Part shown: positions 1 to 7,321 of the stretch, in pieces | Layout: each line of letters begins with the position of its first letter | Position numbering within the stretch: the first letter of the stretch is position 1 | Assembly (NCBI RefSeq): GCF_016865485.1 | Contig: NZ_AP024452.1 | Location: 558,001-622,000 of the forward strand | Length of the DNA stretch: 64,000 bases | Reading direction: 5' to 3' | Source: Luteitalea sp. TBR-22 | GTDB taxonomy: Bacteria > Acidobacteriota > Vicinamibacteria > Vicinamibacterales > Vicinamibacteraceae | Program-made: the position numbers and the translations under genes | Notes under the pieces: model-generated | Told to the model about the DNA's origin: nothing | Database searches by the model: none | The model's input: the letters and a program-made list of their open reading frames with translations, nothing else

Positions 1-1390
1 CGTAATAGCCATGGCGCTTGTCGGCCCGGAAGTAGTCGGCCGGATATGGCCGGCTGCCCAGTTCCGCCAGCAGGAAGCGGTCGCCGACGGCAAGGCTCAC
101 GTGGTTGAGATCGAGGTGCGTGTGGTTGGCTGCGAGCGAGCCGTTCTTGAACGCCAGGAAGTGCGCGGGATCGGGCTGACTCGGGGCGAGCAGCGCCCAA
201 CCGATGCTCGGGAACACGGCGGCGGCCGGCACCCGCGGCAGGTAGTCGCGCTGCCGTTCGGGCAGCCACGGTTGATCGACCGGGCGCCACAGGAGCGCCA
301 GCGCCTCGTCGGGCCAGCCCTCGGCCTGGCGGGGGACGGGCACGCGGTCCTGGTACCAGATGAACGCAGGGTCGCGGTACGTGGCTCCGAGGAGGTAGAA
401 GATGGCGTCGGCGGCCCGGCCGTTCGAGTCGCCAAAGCTTGCCGACAGCGTCGTCCCCGGATTGAAGACGATGGGGAAGTAGCCGGTCTGGCGGACGCCG
501 CTGCGCGCGAAGACCGCGGCGCCGGCCGGATGTCCTGCCCGACGCAACGCCTCGGCGGCCATCAGGCCGTAGCGGTGGCCGTAGCGCCAGTAGCCGGTCC
601 CCTCGTCCCAGGCGCCGTCGGGACCGAGGTGATCCCAGTAGCGCTCCATCGCCGGCACGGCCCTGGCGAGCACGCGCGCCGCCTTGTCGGCGTGCGTCGG
701 CTGCAGCGCGAGCGCCAGCATCGCCGCGCCGCCGTTGCACACGGTGTTCCAGTTGTGTTGCGCCGTGTGCCATGCCGGCGGCTTCTCCCGTTCGACGGCC
801 TCCAGGAACGCGTCGAGCGCGCGCCGCACGACGCCGTCGACGGTCGGCCTGCGACGGTCGTCGGCGACGGCCGGCAGCAGCCAGTCGATGGCGAGCGCAA
901 AGGTGAGCGACAGCTCACCGGTCATCAGGTCGAACGGCGGCTGATGGGCGGTGTCGACCCAGATGTGCCAGGAGCGGACAGCGTGTTCGAGTTGGGCGAT
1001 CGCGCTCTCGAGGAAGCGTGCCTCGCCGGTCAGTTCCCACGCCATGCCGAGCGTGACCACCCGGCCCTGGAGGGCGCGAGCGCAGGCGAGTCCCTTGTCC
1101 TCGCCCGGCGGATCGGGCTCGCCACGCCCGGTGATGGATGGCACGAGCCGCGGCGCCGACACGTATTGCTCGGCCTTGGCAAGGGTGGTATCGCGAAAGC
1201 GGACCAGCTGCGGGTGCGAGGCGCGGGCGCGGACGCGATCGAGTTCCTCGCGGGTGAACAGCAGGCGGGGGCCACGTTCCGGCGCGCCTGGCTGCGCGTC
1301 CCACGTGGCGGCGACCACCGGCGCGGCCAGCGCACCGAGGCACGTGCGGCGATCGATCGATCCGGACCTCAGGCCTTGGCGTCGTTCCAT
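1..1390 (-). CDS. Heparinase II/III-family polysaccharide lyase, Tat-exported (3' end outside window)
   Basis: Open frame running off the left edge, read from an ATG at 1390; about 463 codons are visible. The N-terminus carries a twin-arginine signal (RRTCLGALAAP, residues about 15-25), so export of a folded enzyme is likely. An alpha/alpha-toroid region follows, with the heparinase-type motif HNWNTVCNGG and GPDGAWDEGTGYWRYG. A C-terminal beta-sandwich motif NHTHLDLNH carries the His usually involved in metal or substrate binding in PL12/15/17/21-like enzymes. Family knowledge suggests beta-elimination of uronic-acid polysaccharides such as alginate or glycosaminoglycan-like glycans; the substrate cannot be read from sequence. 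The start codon lies inside the 3' end of polA (22-bp overlap), so it is probably translated from the polA transcript. The start was chosen because it gives a complete Tat signal. Confidence 0.85.
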   Translation of the reverse strand, partial: MERRQGLRSGSIDRRTCLGALAAPVVAATWDAQPGAPERGPRLLFTREELDRVRARASHPQLVRFRDTTLAKAEQYVSAPRLVPSITGRGEPDPPGEDKGLACARALQGRVVTLGMAWELTGEARFLESAIAQLEHAVRSWHIWVDTAHQPPFDLMTGELSLTFALAIDWLLPAVADDRRRPTVDGVVRRALDAFLEAVEREKPPAWHTAQHNWNTVCNGGAAMLALALQPTHADKAARVLARAVPAMERYWDHLGPDGAWDEGTGYWRYGHRYGLMAAEALRRAGHPAGAAVFARSGVRQTGYFPIVFNPGTTLSASFGDSNGRAADAIFYLLGATYRDPAFIWYQDRVPVPRQAEGWPDEALALLWRPVDQPWLPERQRDYLPRVPAAAVFPSIGWALLAPSQPDPAHFLAFKNGSLAANHTHLDLNHVSLAVGDRFLLAELGSRPYPADYFRADKRHGYY

Positions 1391-4050
1391 GTCCGTCCCA
1401 CGCCCACGTCGACGTCGAGCGGCACGTCGAGCGTGACGGCGTGCTCCATGTGGTGCTTCACGAGCGCCGCGGCCTCCTCGGCCCGGTCCTCGGGCGCCTC
1501 GAACACGAGCTCGTCGTGCACGGTCAGGATCATCCGGAGCCCCGGGACCGACGCCTGCGCCGTGTGCAGGTCGATCATGGCGCGCTTGAGGATGTCGGCG
1601 GCAGTGCCCTGGATGGGCAGGTTGACCGTGACGCGCTCGGCGGCGGCGCGGATCTGGCCGTTGCGGCTCGTCAGCTCGGGGACGCGCCGCCGCCGGCCGA
1701 AGAGCGTGCTCACCACGCCCGTGTCGCGCGCCCTGGCAATCGTCTCGTCGATGAACTGTCGCACCGACGGGTAGCCGGCGAAGTAGGCGTCGATGAAGGC
1801 CTGCGCGGCCTGCTGGGTGACGCCGATGTCCTTGGCGAGCGTGAACGCGGTCTTGCCGTAGAGCAGCGCGTAATTGATGATCTTGGCGCGCCGGCGCAGC
1901 TCGTGGGCGCTCAGGCCGCTGTCGGTCCCGAACACGCGCGCCGACGTCTGGTCGTGGATGTCGTCGCCACGCCGGAAGGCGTCGATCAGGCTCTGTTCCT
2001 GCGCCATGTGGGCGAGCACCCGCAACTCGATCTGCGAGTAGTCGGCCGAGATCAGCACGTGCCCGGGCTCGGCGACGAACGCGCCGCGGATCTCGCGACC
2101 GAGCTCGGTGCGGATCGGGATGTTCTGGAGGTTGGGGTCGCTGCTGCTCAGGCGACCGGTGGCCGCGACGGCCTGGTTGAAGGTCGTGTGCACGCGGCCC
2201 GTCTTCGGGTGCACCAGGTGGGGCAGCGCGTCGACGTACGTGCCCTTCAGCTTCATCATCGCGCGCCAGTCGAGAATCTCGCGGGCGATGTCGTGGGTCA
2301 GGGCGAGTTCGTCGAGGACCTCGGCCGCCGTCGACGCCGTGCGCTCCTTGCCCGTGCGCTTGAGCACCGGCAGCTGCATCTTCTCGAACAGCACCTCGCC
2401 CAGCTGCTTGGGCGAGTTGATGTTGAACGTCGTCCCGGCGAGCGCGAAGATGCGCGCCGACCGCGTCTCCAGTTCGGCGTCCATGCGCGTCGACAGGCCG
2501 GCGAGCACCTGCGTGTCGACCCGGATGCCCGCCTGCTCGATGGCGCACAGCGCCGGCAGCAAGGCGAGCTCGAAGTCCTCGTAGATGCCGGTGAGCTGCT
2601 CGGCGTCGAGCGCCTCGCGCAGGTCGCGGGTGAGTTGCACGCCGAGGTCGGCGCGCTCGCAGGCCCAGGTGGTCATCGCCTCCACGGCCACCTGCGACAC
2701 CGGCAGCGCCTTCACGCCCTTGCCGCGCAGGGTCTCCGAGTCCATCGCCTTGTAGCCGAGCCGCTCGAGGGCGAGGGGTTCGAGCGCGTGGGCGGCGGTC
2801 GAGGCGTCGAGGACGTAGCTGGCCAGCATCACGTCGTCGCGCACGCCGTCCAGCGCGAGCCCATGGCGCTCGAGCACCAGGCGCATCGCCTTGATGTCGT
2901 GGCCGGTCTTGGCGATGGCGGGATCGGCGAGCAGCGGCCCGATGACGTCGCGCAGCGCCTGCGCCGACAGGTTCGGGCAGGCGTCGAGGGAGGTGTGGCC
3001 GAGCGGCACGTAGGCGGCGCGACCCTCACCCGTGCCGATCGCGATGCCCACCAGGTCGGCCTGCAGCGCGGGGCGTTGGTCGGTCACCAGGTACACGGCG
3101 CAGCGGCCCGCCGCCCGGATGTGGTCGGCCAGCTCGCGGAGGTCCTCGGCGTCGCCACAGGTGCTGAAGGCGCGCACCACGTCGGCTGCCGTCGGCGCGA
3201 AGGCGGTGACGAGCGACTTGAAGCCCAGGCGGCTGAACAGCTCGTAGCAGCGCGGCTGGTCCGGGCCCGAGTAGCGCAATCCGGCGATGTCGTCGGCCAC
3301 CGGCACGTCGCAGTGCAGACGCACCATCTCGCGGCTCAGGCGGGCGTCCTCGGCATGGTTGGTCAGCGCTTCGCGGTAGCGCTTGCCTGGCAGCGTCGGC
3401 GCGGCCTCGAGCAGTGCATCGAGGGTGCCGTGCTGCGCGATCAGCTCCCGGGCCCCCTTCTCGCCGATGCCGGGCACGCCCTTCACGTTGTCGATGGCGT
3501 CGCCCATCAGCGCCAGCACGTCGACGACCTGGTCGGGCCGGACGCCGAACTTCTCGACGACCCCGGTCGCGTCGTACCACGTGCCCTCGTCGCGCGGGTT
3601 GTACACGCGCACGTGGCCGTCGACCATCTGGAAGAAGTCCTTGTCGCCGGTGACGATGGCGGCGTCGAACCCGTGGGCGACGGCGCGCGTGGCCAGGGTC
3701 GCGATGACGTCGTCGGCCTCGTAGTCGGCGTGCGTCAGGACGGGCACGCCCATGGCTTCGCAGGCCTGGTGGACCAGTGGCACCTGCTCGACCAGGTCAG
3801 GCGGCATGGGGGACCGGTTGGCCTTGTAGTCGGCCTGCATGGCCGAGCGGAAGGTGGGGCCCGCCAGGTCGAAGGCGGCCGCGATGTATGCCGGCTGGTG
3901 GTCCGCGATCAGCTTGCGCAGCATCGTCACGAACCCGTAGACCGCGTTGGTCGACTTGCCGTCCGGCCCCGTCAGTCCGCGGATGGCGTGATACGCGCGG
4001 TACATCTGGTTGTTGCCGTCGATGAGGAACAGGATCGGACGTTCGGGCAC
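1369..4050 (-). CDS. polA: DNA polymerase I
   Basis: 893 aa, normal length for full Pol I. It fills gaps and removes RNA primers during replication and repair. The N-terminal 5'-3' nuclease is intact (DGNNQMYRAYHAI, DYEADDVIATLA, VTGDKDFFQMV, MGDAIDNVKGVPGIG). The middle 3'-5' exonuclease fold is degenerate. Where E. coli has the DTE motif (D355, E357) this protein has Tyr320 and Val322, and the D424 equivalent is Met389, so proofreading is probably absent. The polymerase domain keeps motif A (DYSQIELRVLAH), motif B (RRAKIINYALLYG) and motif C (TVHDELVFEAPE). Motif B has Tyr727 where E. coli has Phe762, the residue governing discrimination against dideoxynucleotides. The downstream lyase gene overlaps its 3' end by 22 bp. 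Confidence 0.97.
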   Translation of the reverse strand: MPERPILFLIDGNNQMYRAYHAIRGLTGPDGKSTNAVYGFVTMLRKLIADHQPAYIAAAFDLAGPTFRSAMQADYKANRSPMPPDLVEQVPLVHQACEAMGVPVLTHADYEADDVIATLATRAVAHGFDAAIVTGDKDFFQMVDGHVRVYNPRDEGTWYDATGVVEKFGVRPDQVVDVLALMGDAIDNVKGVPGIGEKGARELIAQHGTLDALLEAAPTLPGKRYREALTNHAEDARLSREMVRLHCDVPVADDIAGLRYSGPDQPRCYELFSRLGFKSLVTAFAPTAADVVRAFSTCGDAEDLRELADHIRAAGRCAVYLVTDQRPALQADLVGIAIGTGEGRAAYVPLGHTSLDACPNLSAQALRDVIGPLLADPAIAKTGHDIKAMRLVLERHGLALDGVRDDVMLASYVLDASTAAHALEPLALERLGYKAMDSETLRGKGVKALPVSQVAVEAMTTWACERADLGVQLTRDLREALDAEQLTGIYEDFELALLPALCAIEQAGIRVDTQVLAGLSTRMDAELETRSARIFALAGTTFNINSPKQLGEVLFEKMQLPVLKRTGKERTASTAAEVLDELALTHDIAREILDWRAMMKLKGTYVDALPHLVHPKTGRVHTTFNQAVAATGRLSSSDPNLQNIPIRTELGREIRGAFVAEPGHVLISADYSQIELRVLAHMAQEQSLIDAFRRGDDIHDQTSARVFGTDSGLSAHELRRRAKIINYALLYGKTAFTLAKDIGVTQQAAQAFIDAYFAGYPSVRQFIDETIARARDTGVVSTLFGRRRRVPELTSRNGQIRAAAERVTVNLPIQGTAADILKRAMIDLHTAQASVPGLRMILTVHDELVFEAPEDRAEEAAALVKHHMEHAVTLDVPLDVDVGVGRTWNDAKA

Positions 4051-4058
4051 GAGGAGAT

Positions 4059-4262
4059 TCTAGACGGGCAGCGCAAGGGACGAGGGACACGTACGCCAGA
4101 CACGAGGGGCAGCGAGAGACGAGGAGCGGGGGACAAGGACGCAACCGACGAGACGGCGAGGAGGAGGGACCGTTTCCCCGGTCCCTTGCCGCCTGTCTCT
4201 CGTCCCTCGACGCCCTTGTCCCTTTCGTACTCGTCCCTGGTCCCTCGTACTCCGGGTTTACA
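4059..4262. repeat. Heptad-type inverted low-complexity tract (TCGTCCC family)
   Basis: The spacer between the divergent polA and lipoprotein genes has a purine-rich left half with AGGGACG-type words and a pyrimidine-rich right half with the complementary words TCGTCCC, TGGTCCC and TCGTAC, spaced mostly by seven bases. The halves could pair imperfectly as a long hairpin. No convincing promoter was recognised, although both genes must start transcription from here. Confidence 0.6.
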
Positions 4263-4272
4263 CTACTGCTCC

Positions 4273-5028
4273 ATGTCGCTGTTGCCCCGTCAGGCGCTGG
4301 CGCTGACGGCCCTCGCCCTCCTGCTCCTCGCCTCCTGCGCTCGCCCGTTCGGCCGGCAATACGAGTACGAAGAAGAGATCTACATCGACCTCGACGGCTC
4401 GGCGCGCGTCGTCGTGAACACGTCGCTGGCGGCTCTGGCGGCGCTGCACGGGCTCGACGTGCCGCTGGATCCGGCCGTGCCCATCGACCGCGATGCGATT
4501 CGCGCCCTCTACGCCTCGCCGGTCACGGAGGTCACGCGGGTGAGCCGTCCATGGCGACGCGACGGCCGCCGCTTCGTGCAGGTGCGCCTCGACGTGAGCG
4601 ACGTGCGGCGGTTGCCCGAGACCCGGCCATTCGCGTGGGCGCGGTACACGTTCGCGCGGCAGGGCGAGGCGGTGCAGTACGTGCAGGAACTCGGGGCCTC
4701 GGTGAACAAGGCGGTCGGCGACGTCGGCTGGGACGGCAGCGAACTGGTAGCGGTCCGGATGCACGTCCCGAGTCGGGTCACGTTCCACAACGCCCCGAGC
4801 CGGCTCGTGGAGCGCGGCAACATCCTGTCGTGGGAACAGCCGCTGAAGGCGCGGCTGGCCGGCGAACCGCTTCGGATCGAGGCGCGATTCGGGGTGCAGC
4901 GGATCCTGGTGATGACCGTGGCGCTGTTCCTGGCCGCCATGGCGGCCGCCGCGGTGACCCTGACGGGCCTGATCTGGTGGGTGGTCCGCAAGGGCCACCA
5001 ACGCGCCGCCGCTTCGGCACGAGGGTAG
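4273..5028 (+). CDS. Predicted lipoprotein with C-terminal membrane anchor, unknown function
   Basis: 251 aa. The N-terminus is a lipoprotein signal (hydrophobic LALTALALLLLASC with the lipobox Cys at about residue 21). An extracytoplasmic region of about 190 residues follows, with an acidic, tyrosine-rich start (QYEYEEEIYIDLDGS). A single transmembrane helix near residues 215-240 ends in a basic tail. I do not recognise the family; the layout suggests an envelope protein anchored by lipid and helix. The start is the first ATG giving a complete signal peptide; longer upstream frames would run through the repeat tract and the antisense of polA. The stop codon TAG (5026-5028) lies in the first bases of a 65-bp palindromic repeat shared with the convergent gene. 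Confidence 0.8.
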   Translation: MSLLPRQALALTALALLLLASCARPFGRQYEYEEEIYIDLDGSARVVVNTSLAALAALHGLDVPLDPAVPIDRDAIRALYASPVTEVTRVSRPWRRDGRRFVQVRLDVSDVRRLPETRPFAWARYTFARQGEAVQYVQELGASVNKAVGDVGWDGSELVAVRMHVPSRVTFHNAPSRLVERGNILSWEQPLKARLAGEPLRIEARFGVQRILVMTVALFLAAMAAAAVTLTGLIWWVVRKGHQRAAASARG

Positions 5029-5089
5029 GGCGGCGTGTTCCACGCCGCCGCACCCCGTTGAAACGGCCCGGTCGGAGACCGCGCCCTAC
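5025..5089. repeat. 65-bp REP-like palindromic element, copy 1
   Basis: The ends are GTAGGGCG and CGCCCTAC. Inside are two hairpins: GGCGGCGTG/CACGCCGCC with loop TTC, and CGGTC/GACCG with loop GGA. A second 65-bp copy lies at 26156-26220, with its last 21 bases identical and a compensatory C-G to G-C change in the first stem. This copy sits between convergent genes and supplies both stop codons (TAG at 5026-5028 on plus; TAG at 5088-5086 on minus). It could act as a bidirectional terminator or be a non-autonomous mobile element. Confidence 0.8.
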
Positions 5090-5625
5090 CCCTTGGGCTT
5101 GCGCTGTTCCATCCGCTGACGGAACTGAGCCTGGCGGGCCTGCCGCTCGGCGTTGATCTTGGTGGCCTCGGCCTGCTGCTCCGGCGTGAGGATCGCCCAC
5201 ACCTCGTTGCGCACCTTGCTGCGCAGCACCGCTGCCTCGGCGATGACCGCGCCGAGCGCCTGACCCTGCTGCGCCGCCGCGCCCTCATCCACCGTGCCGG
5301 TCGTCGACGTCCGCAGGGCGTCCATCGCCGCCTGAGCCTTCTGCATCAACGCCCGGCCCTCGTCGCGGTGGCCCTGCATGATGGCCCGCACCTGCTCTTC
5401 CTGCGCATCGGTCAGGTTGAGCGCCGGCAGCGGCAGTTCCGGGTGCAGGCCCAACAGGCCACCCAGCGGGCCGCCCATCATCGGGCCACCGGGGCCGCGT
5501 CCATGCCGGCCCGGCCCCTCAGGCCCCCCCGGGCCACCAGGCGCCGGTTGAGCCGTCGCCGCGCCAGCCAGGCCGAGCGTCAGGGCCATCGCGCCGGCCA
5601 TCAGCGTCTTCGTCATCGCACGCAT
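5086..5625 (-). CDS. Spy/CpxP-like periplasmic LTxxQ protein (paralogue 1)
   Basis: 179 aa from the ATG at 5625, preceded by a strong Shine-Dalgarno AGGAGG nine bases upstream. That decides this start over one 27 bases further out. A signal peptide (MTKTLMAGAMALTLGLAGAATAQ) is followed by a Gly/Pro/Met-rich linker, then a helical region with the LTDAQ and LTPEQQ motifs typical of the Spy/CpxP/ZraP group. In that group such proteins are periplasmic chaperones or metal-responsive stress proteins. The protein is clearly paralogous to the next gene upstream (shared blocks GHRDEGRALM, QGQALGAVI, ILTPEQQAEA). The pair faces away from an OmpR/histidine-kinase pair, a layout recalling Cpx- or Zra-type envelope-stress regulons; regulation by that system is inference. 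Confidence 0.85.
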   Translation of the reverse strand: MRAMTKTLMAGAMALTLGLAGAATAQPAPGGPGGPEGPGRHGRGPGGPMMGGPLGGLLGLHPELPLPALNLTDAQEEQVRAIMQGHRDEGRALMQKAQAAMDALRTSTTGTVDEGAAAQQGQALGAVIAEAAVLRSKVRNEVWAILTPEQQAEATKINAERQARQAQFRQRMEQRKPKG

Positions 5626-5758
5626 CGCACACACCCTCCTGGGGGCGGCCATCGCCCCGAGTGCGCCGCCCGGCAGGCCGGACCGGCGCGTCGTTCTGAT
5701 GCATGAGACGGGCTCTCGATGGCCCGCCGGTGTCGTGGTTGTGAAGAAACGAAGGCGC

Positions 5759-6385
5759 CTAGAACGGCACGCCGTCAGGGCGAGGGCGCGGGGGCGGCGG
5801 CATGCGCTCGAACCCCTTGCGCTGGCGCTCCATGCGGTCGGCGGCCATGGCCCTGGCTTCGGCCTGCTGCTCCGGCGTGAGGATCGCGAGGACCTCGTTC
5901 CTGAGCCGGGCGCGCAGCACGGCGGCCTCGCCGATCACTGCTCCGAGCGCCTGACCGCGTTCGATGGCGGCCGCCTCGTCGATCGCCGTCCCGGCGGTGG
6001 CCTTCTGCATGGCCTCCATGGCGCCTCGCGCCCGCTCCATCAAGGCGCGCCCCTCGTCGCGGCGGCCTTGAAGGATCGTCCGCACCTGTTCCCGTTGCGC
6101 GTCCGTGAGGTTGAGGCTGGCCAGGGGCACGTCGGGGTTCAGCGCCAGCAGTCCGCCGAGCGGACCCATCATCCGTCCGCCACCTTCCCCGGGACGCCCT
6201 GGGCCGAATCCACGACCTTCGTGGCCGCCTGGCCCGTCGGGGCCCCCGTGCGGTGGGGGCATGCCGGGGCCGGAACCGCGGCCGCCCTGCGGCGGCTGCG
6301 CGAACGCCGCGCCCGCGACCCCCAGCGTCAACGCCAGGATCGCCGTCGTGCACTTCACGCGCTTGGTCACGTTCTCTCGCCGCAT
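5759..6385 (-). CDS. Spy/CpxP-like periplasmic LTxxQ protein (paralogue 2)
   Basis: 208 aa from the ATG at 6385. The signal peptide (CTTAILALTLGVAGAAFAQ) leads into a long Gly/Pro-rich segment (residues about 30-75) and a helical domain with LTDAQREQ and LTPEQQAEA. It matches paralogue 1 throughout the helical half but has a longer glycine-rich linker and a Pro/Arg-rich C-terminus. It is separated from paralogue 1 by 133 bp, probably in one transcription unit, and is divergent from the response-regulator gene with 219 bp between them. A periplasmic chaperone or metal-sensing role is inferred from the family. The longer open frame upstream runs through the regulator gene and was not used. Confidence 0.83.
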   Translation of the reverse strand: MRRENVTKRVKCTTAILALTLGVAGAAFAQPPQGGRGSGPGMPPPHGGPDGPGGHEGRGFGPGRPGEGGGRMMGPLGGLLALNPDVPLASLNLTDAQREQVRTILQGRRDEGRALMERARGAMEAMQKATAGTAIDEAAAIERGQALGAVIGEAAVLRARLRNEVLAILTPEQQAEARAMAADRMERQRKGFERMPPPPRPRPDGVPF

Positions 6386-6604
6386 GCGGTTTGCTCCGTC
6401 TCGCCGATCTCGGAAGCCACGCCCGAGTCCGTCCCCCGCAGTGTCGCCCGTCGCCATCCCCGGGAGGTGGCGCGCGTGTGAAACGACCGTGTCGCCTGCA
6501 GGTGCCGGAATCCCAAACAGTACCGGAGCCGGGGGAGGCCCGACTGTGAAAAATCCATGACAGGCCTGCGCACGCCTCCCGGAGGCGGGGTAGCCTTGGG
6601 GGCC

Positions 6605-7321
6605 ATGGCGCATGTGCTGGTCGTCGACGACGAGGCCCACATCGGTGAACTGGTGTCGCTGCACCTCTCGTTCGAAGGGCACACGAGCGACAGGTTCCTC
6701 GACGGGCGCGCGGCGCTCGAGGCCGCGAAGACCCAGGCCTACGACCTGTTCATCGTCGACGTGATGCTGCCCGGCATCGACGGCGTGGCGCTGTGCCGCG
6801 CCCTGCGCCAGCACCCGTCGACCCGGAAGGCCCCCATCCTCCTGCTGACCGCCCGCCGCGACGAGACCGACAAGGTGCTCGGCCTCGACAGCGGCGCCGA
6901 CGACTACCTGACCAAGCCGTTCGGCGTCCGTGAGCTCATGGCGCGGGTGCGTGCGCTGCTGCGCCGTGCCTCCACCGGCGCGCCGGCCAACGGCGACGAG
7001 CCCGCCACCGACGTGATTCGCCGCGACGGACTCGAGATCGACCCCTCGCGGCATCAGGTCACCGTCGACGGCCGGGTCGTCGAGACCACCGCGCACGAGT
7101 TCGCCGTCCTCAAGGTGCTCGCCGCCAACCCCGGCATCGTCTTCTCGCGGGAGGCCATCATCAGGCGCGCCTGGGGGCCGGGGACGCACGTCACCGAGCG
7201 CAGCGTCGACACGATCGTCAAGCGCCTGAGGCAGAAGATCGAAGCCGATCCCGCCGAGCCCACCCGCGTCCTCACCGTGTGGGGCGTCGGATACAAGTTC
7301 CGCGACGTCGCGACGCCATGA
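6605..7321 (+). CDS. OmpR/PhoB-family response regulator
   Basis: 238 aa. The receiver domain (residues 1-120) has acidic residues VDDE, phospho-acceptor Asp52 in VDVMLPG, Thr in LLTARR and Lys in TKPFG. A winged-helix DNA-binding domain (about 140-235) contains ETTAHEFAVLKVLAANPG and the recognition-helix region ERSVDTIVKRLRQKIE. The start ATG at 6605 opens directly onto the receiver fold (AHVLVVDDE). It overlaps the following kinase gene by four bases (ATGA), so the two are translationally coupled. Its likely targets include the divergent Spy-like gene pair (by position only). An inverted repeat CCGCCTCC/GGAGGCGG lies 15-30 bases upstream of the start. Confidence 0.93.
   Translation: MAHVLVVDDEAHIGELVSLHLSFEGHTSDRFLDGRAALEAAKTQAYDLFIVDVMLPGIDGVALCRALRQHPSTRKAPILLLTARRDETDKVLGLDSGADDYLTKPFGVRELMARVRALLRRASTGAPANGDEPATDVIRRDGLEIDPSRHQVTVDGRVVETTAHEFAVLKVLAANPGIVFSREAIIRRAWGPGTHVTERSVDTIVKRLRQKIEADPAEPTRVLTVWGVGYKFRDVATP

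Noticed and set aside
11-1774. Open frame of 587 codons on the plus strand
   Set aside because: Antisense to the lyase and polA; no domain, Arg/Gly/Val-rich composition typical of antisense frames at high GC.
1441-5028. 1195-codon plus-strand frame ending in the lipoprotein
   Set aside because: Only the last 251 codons (from 4273) have a signal peptide and sensible composition; the rest is antisense to polA.
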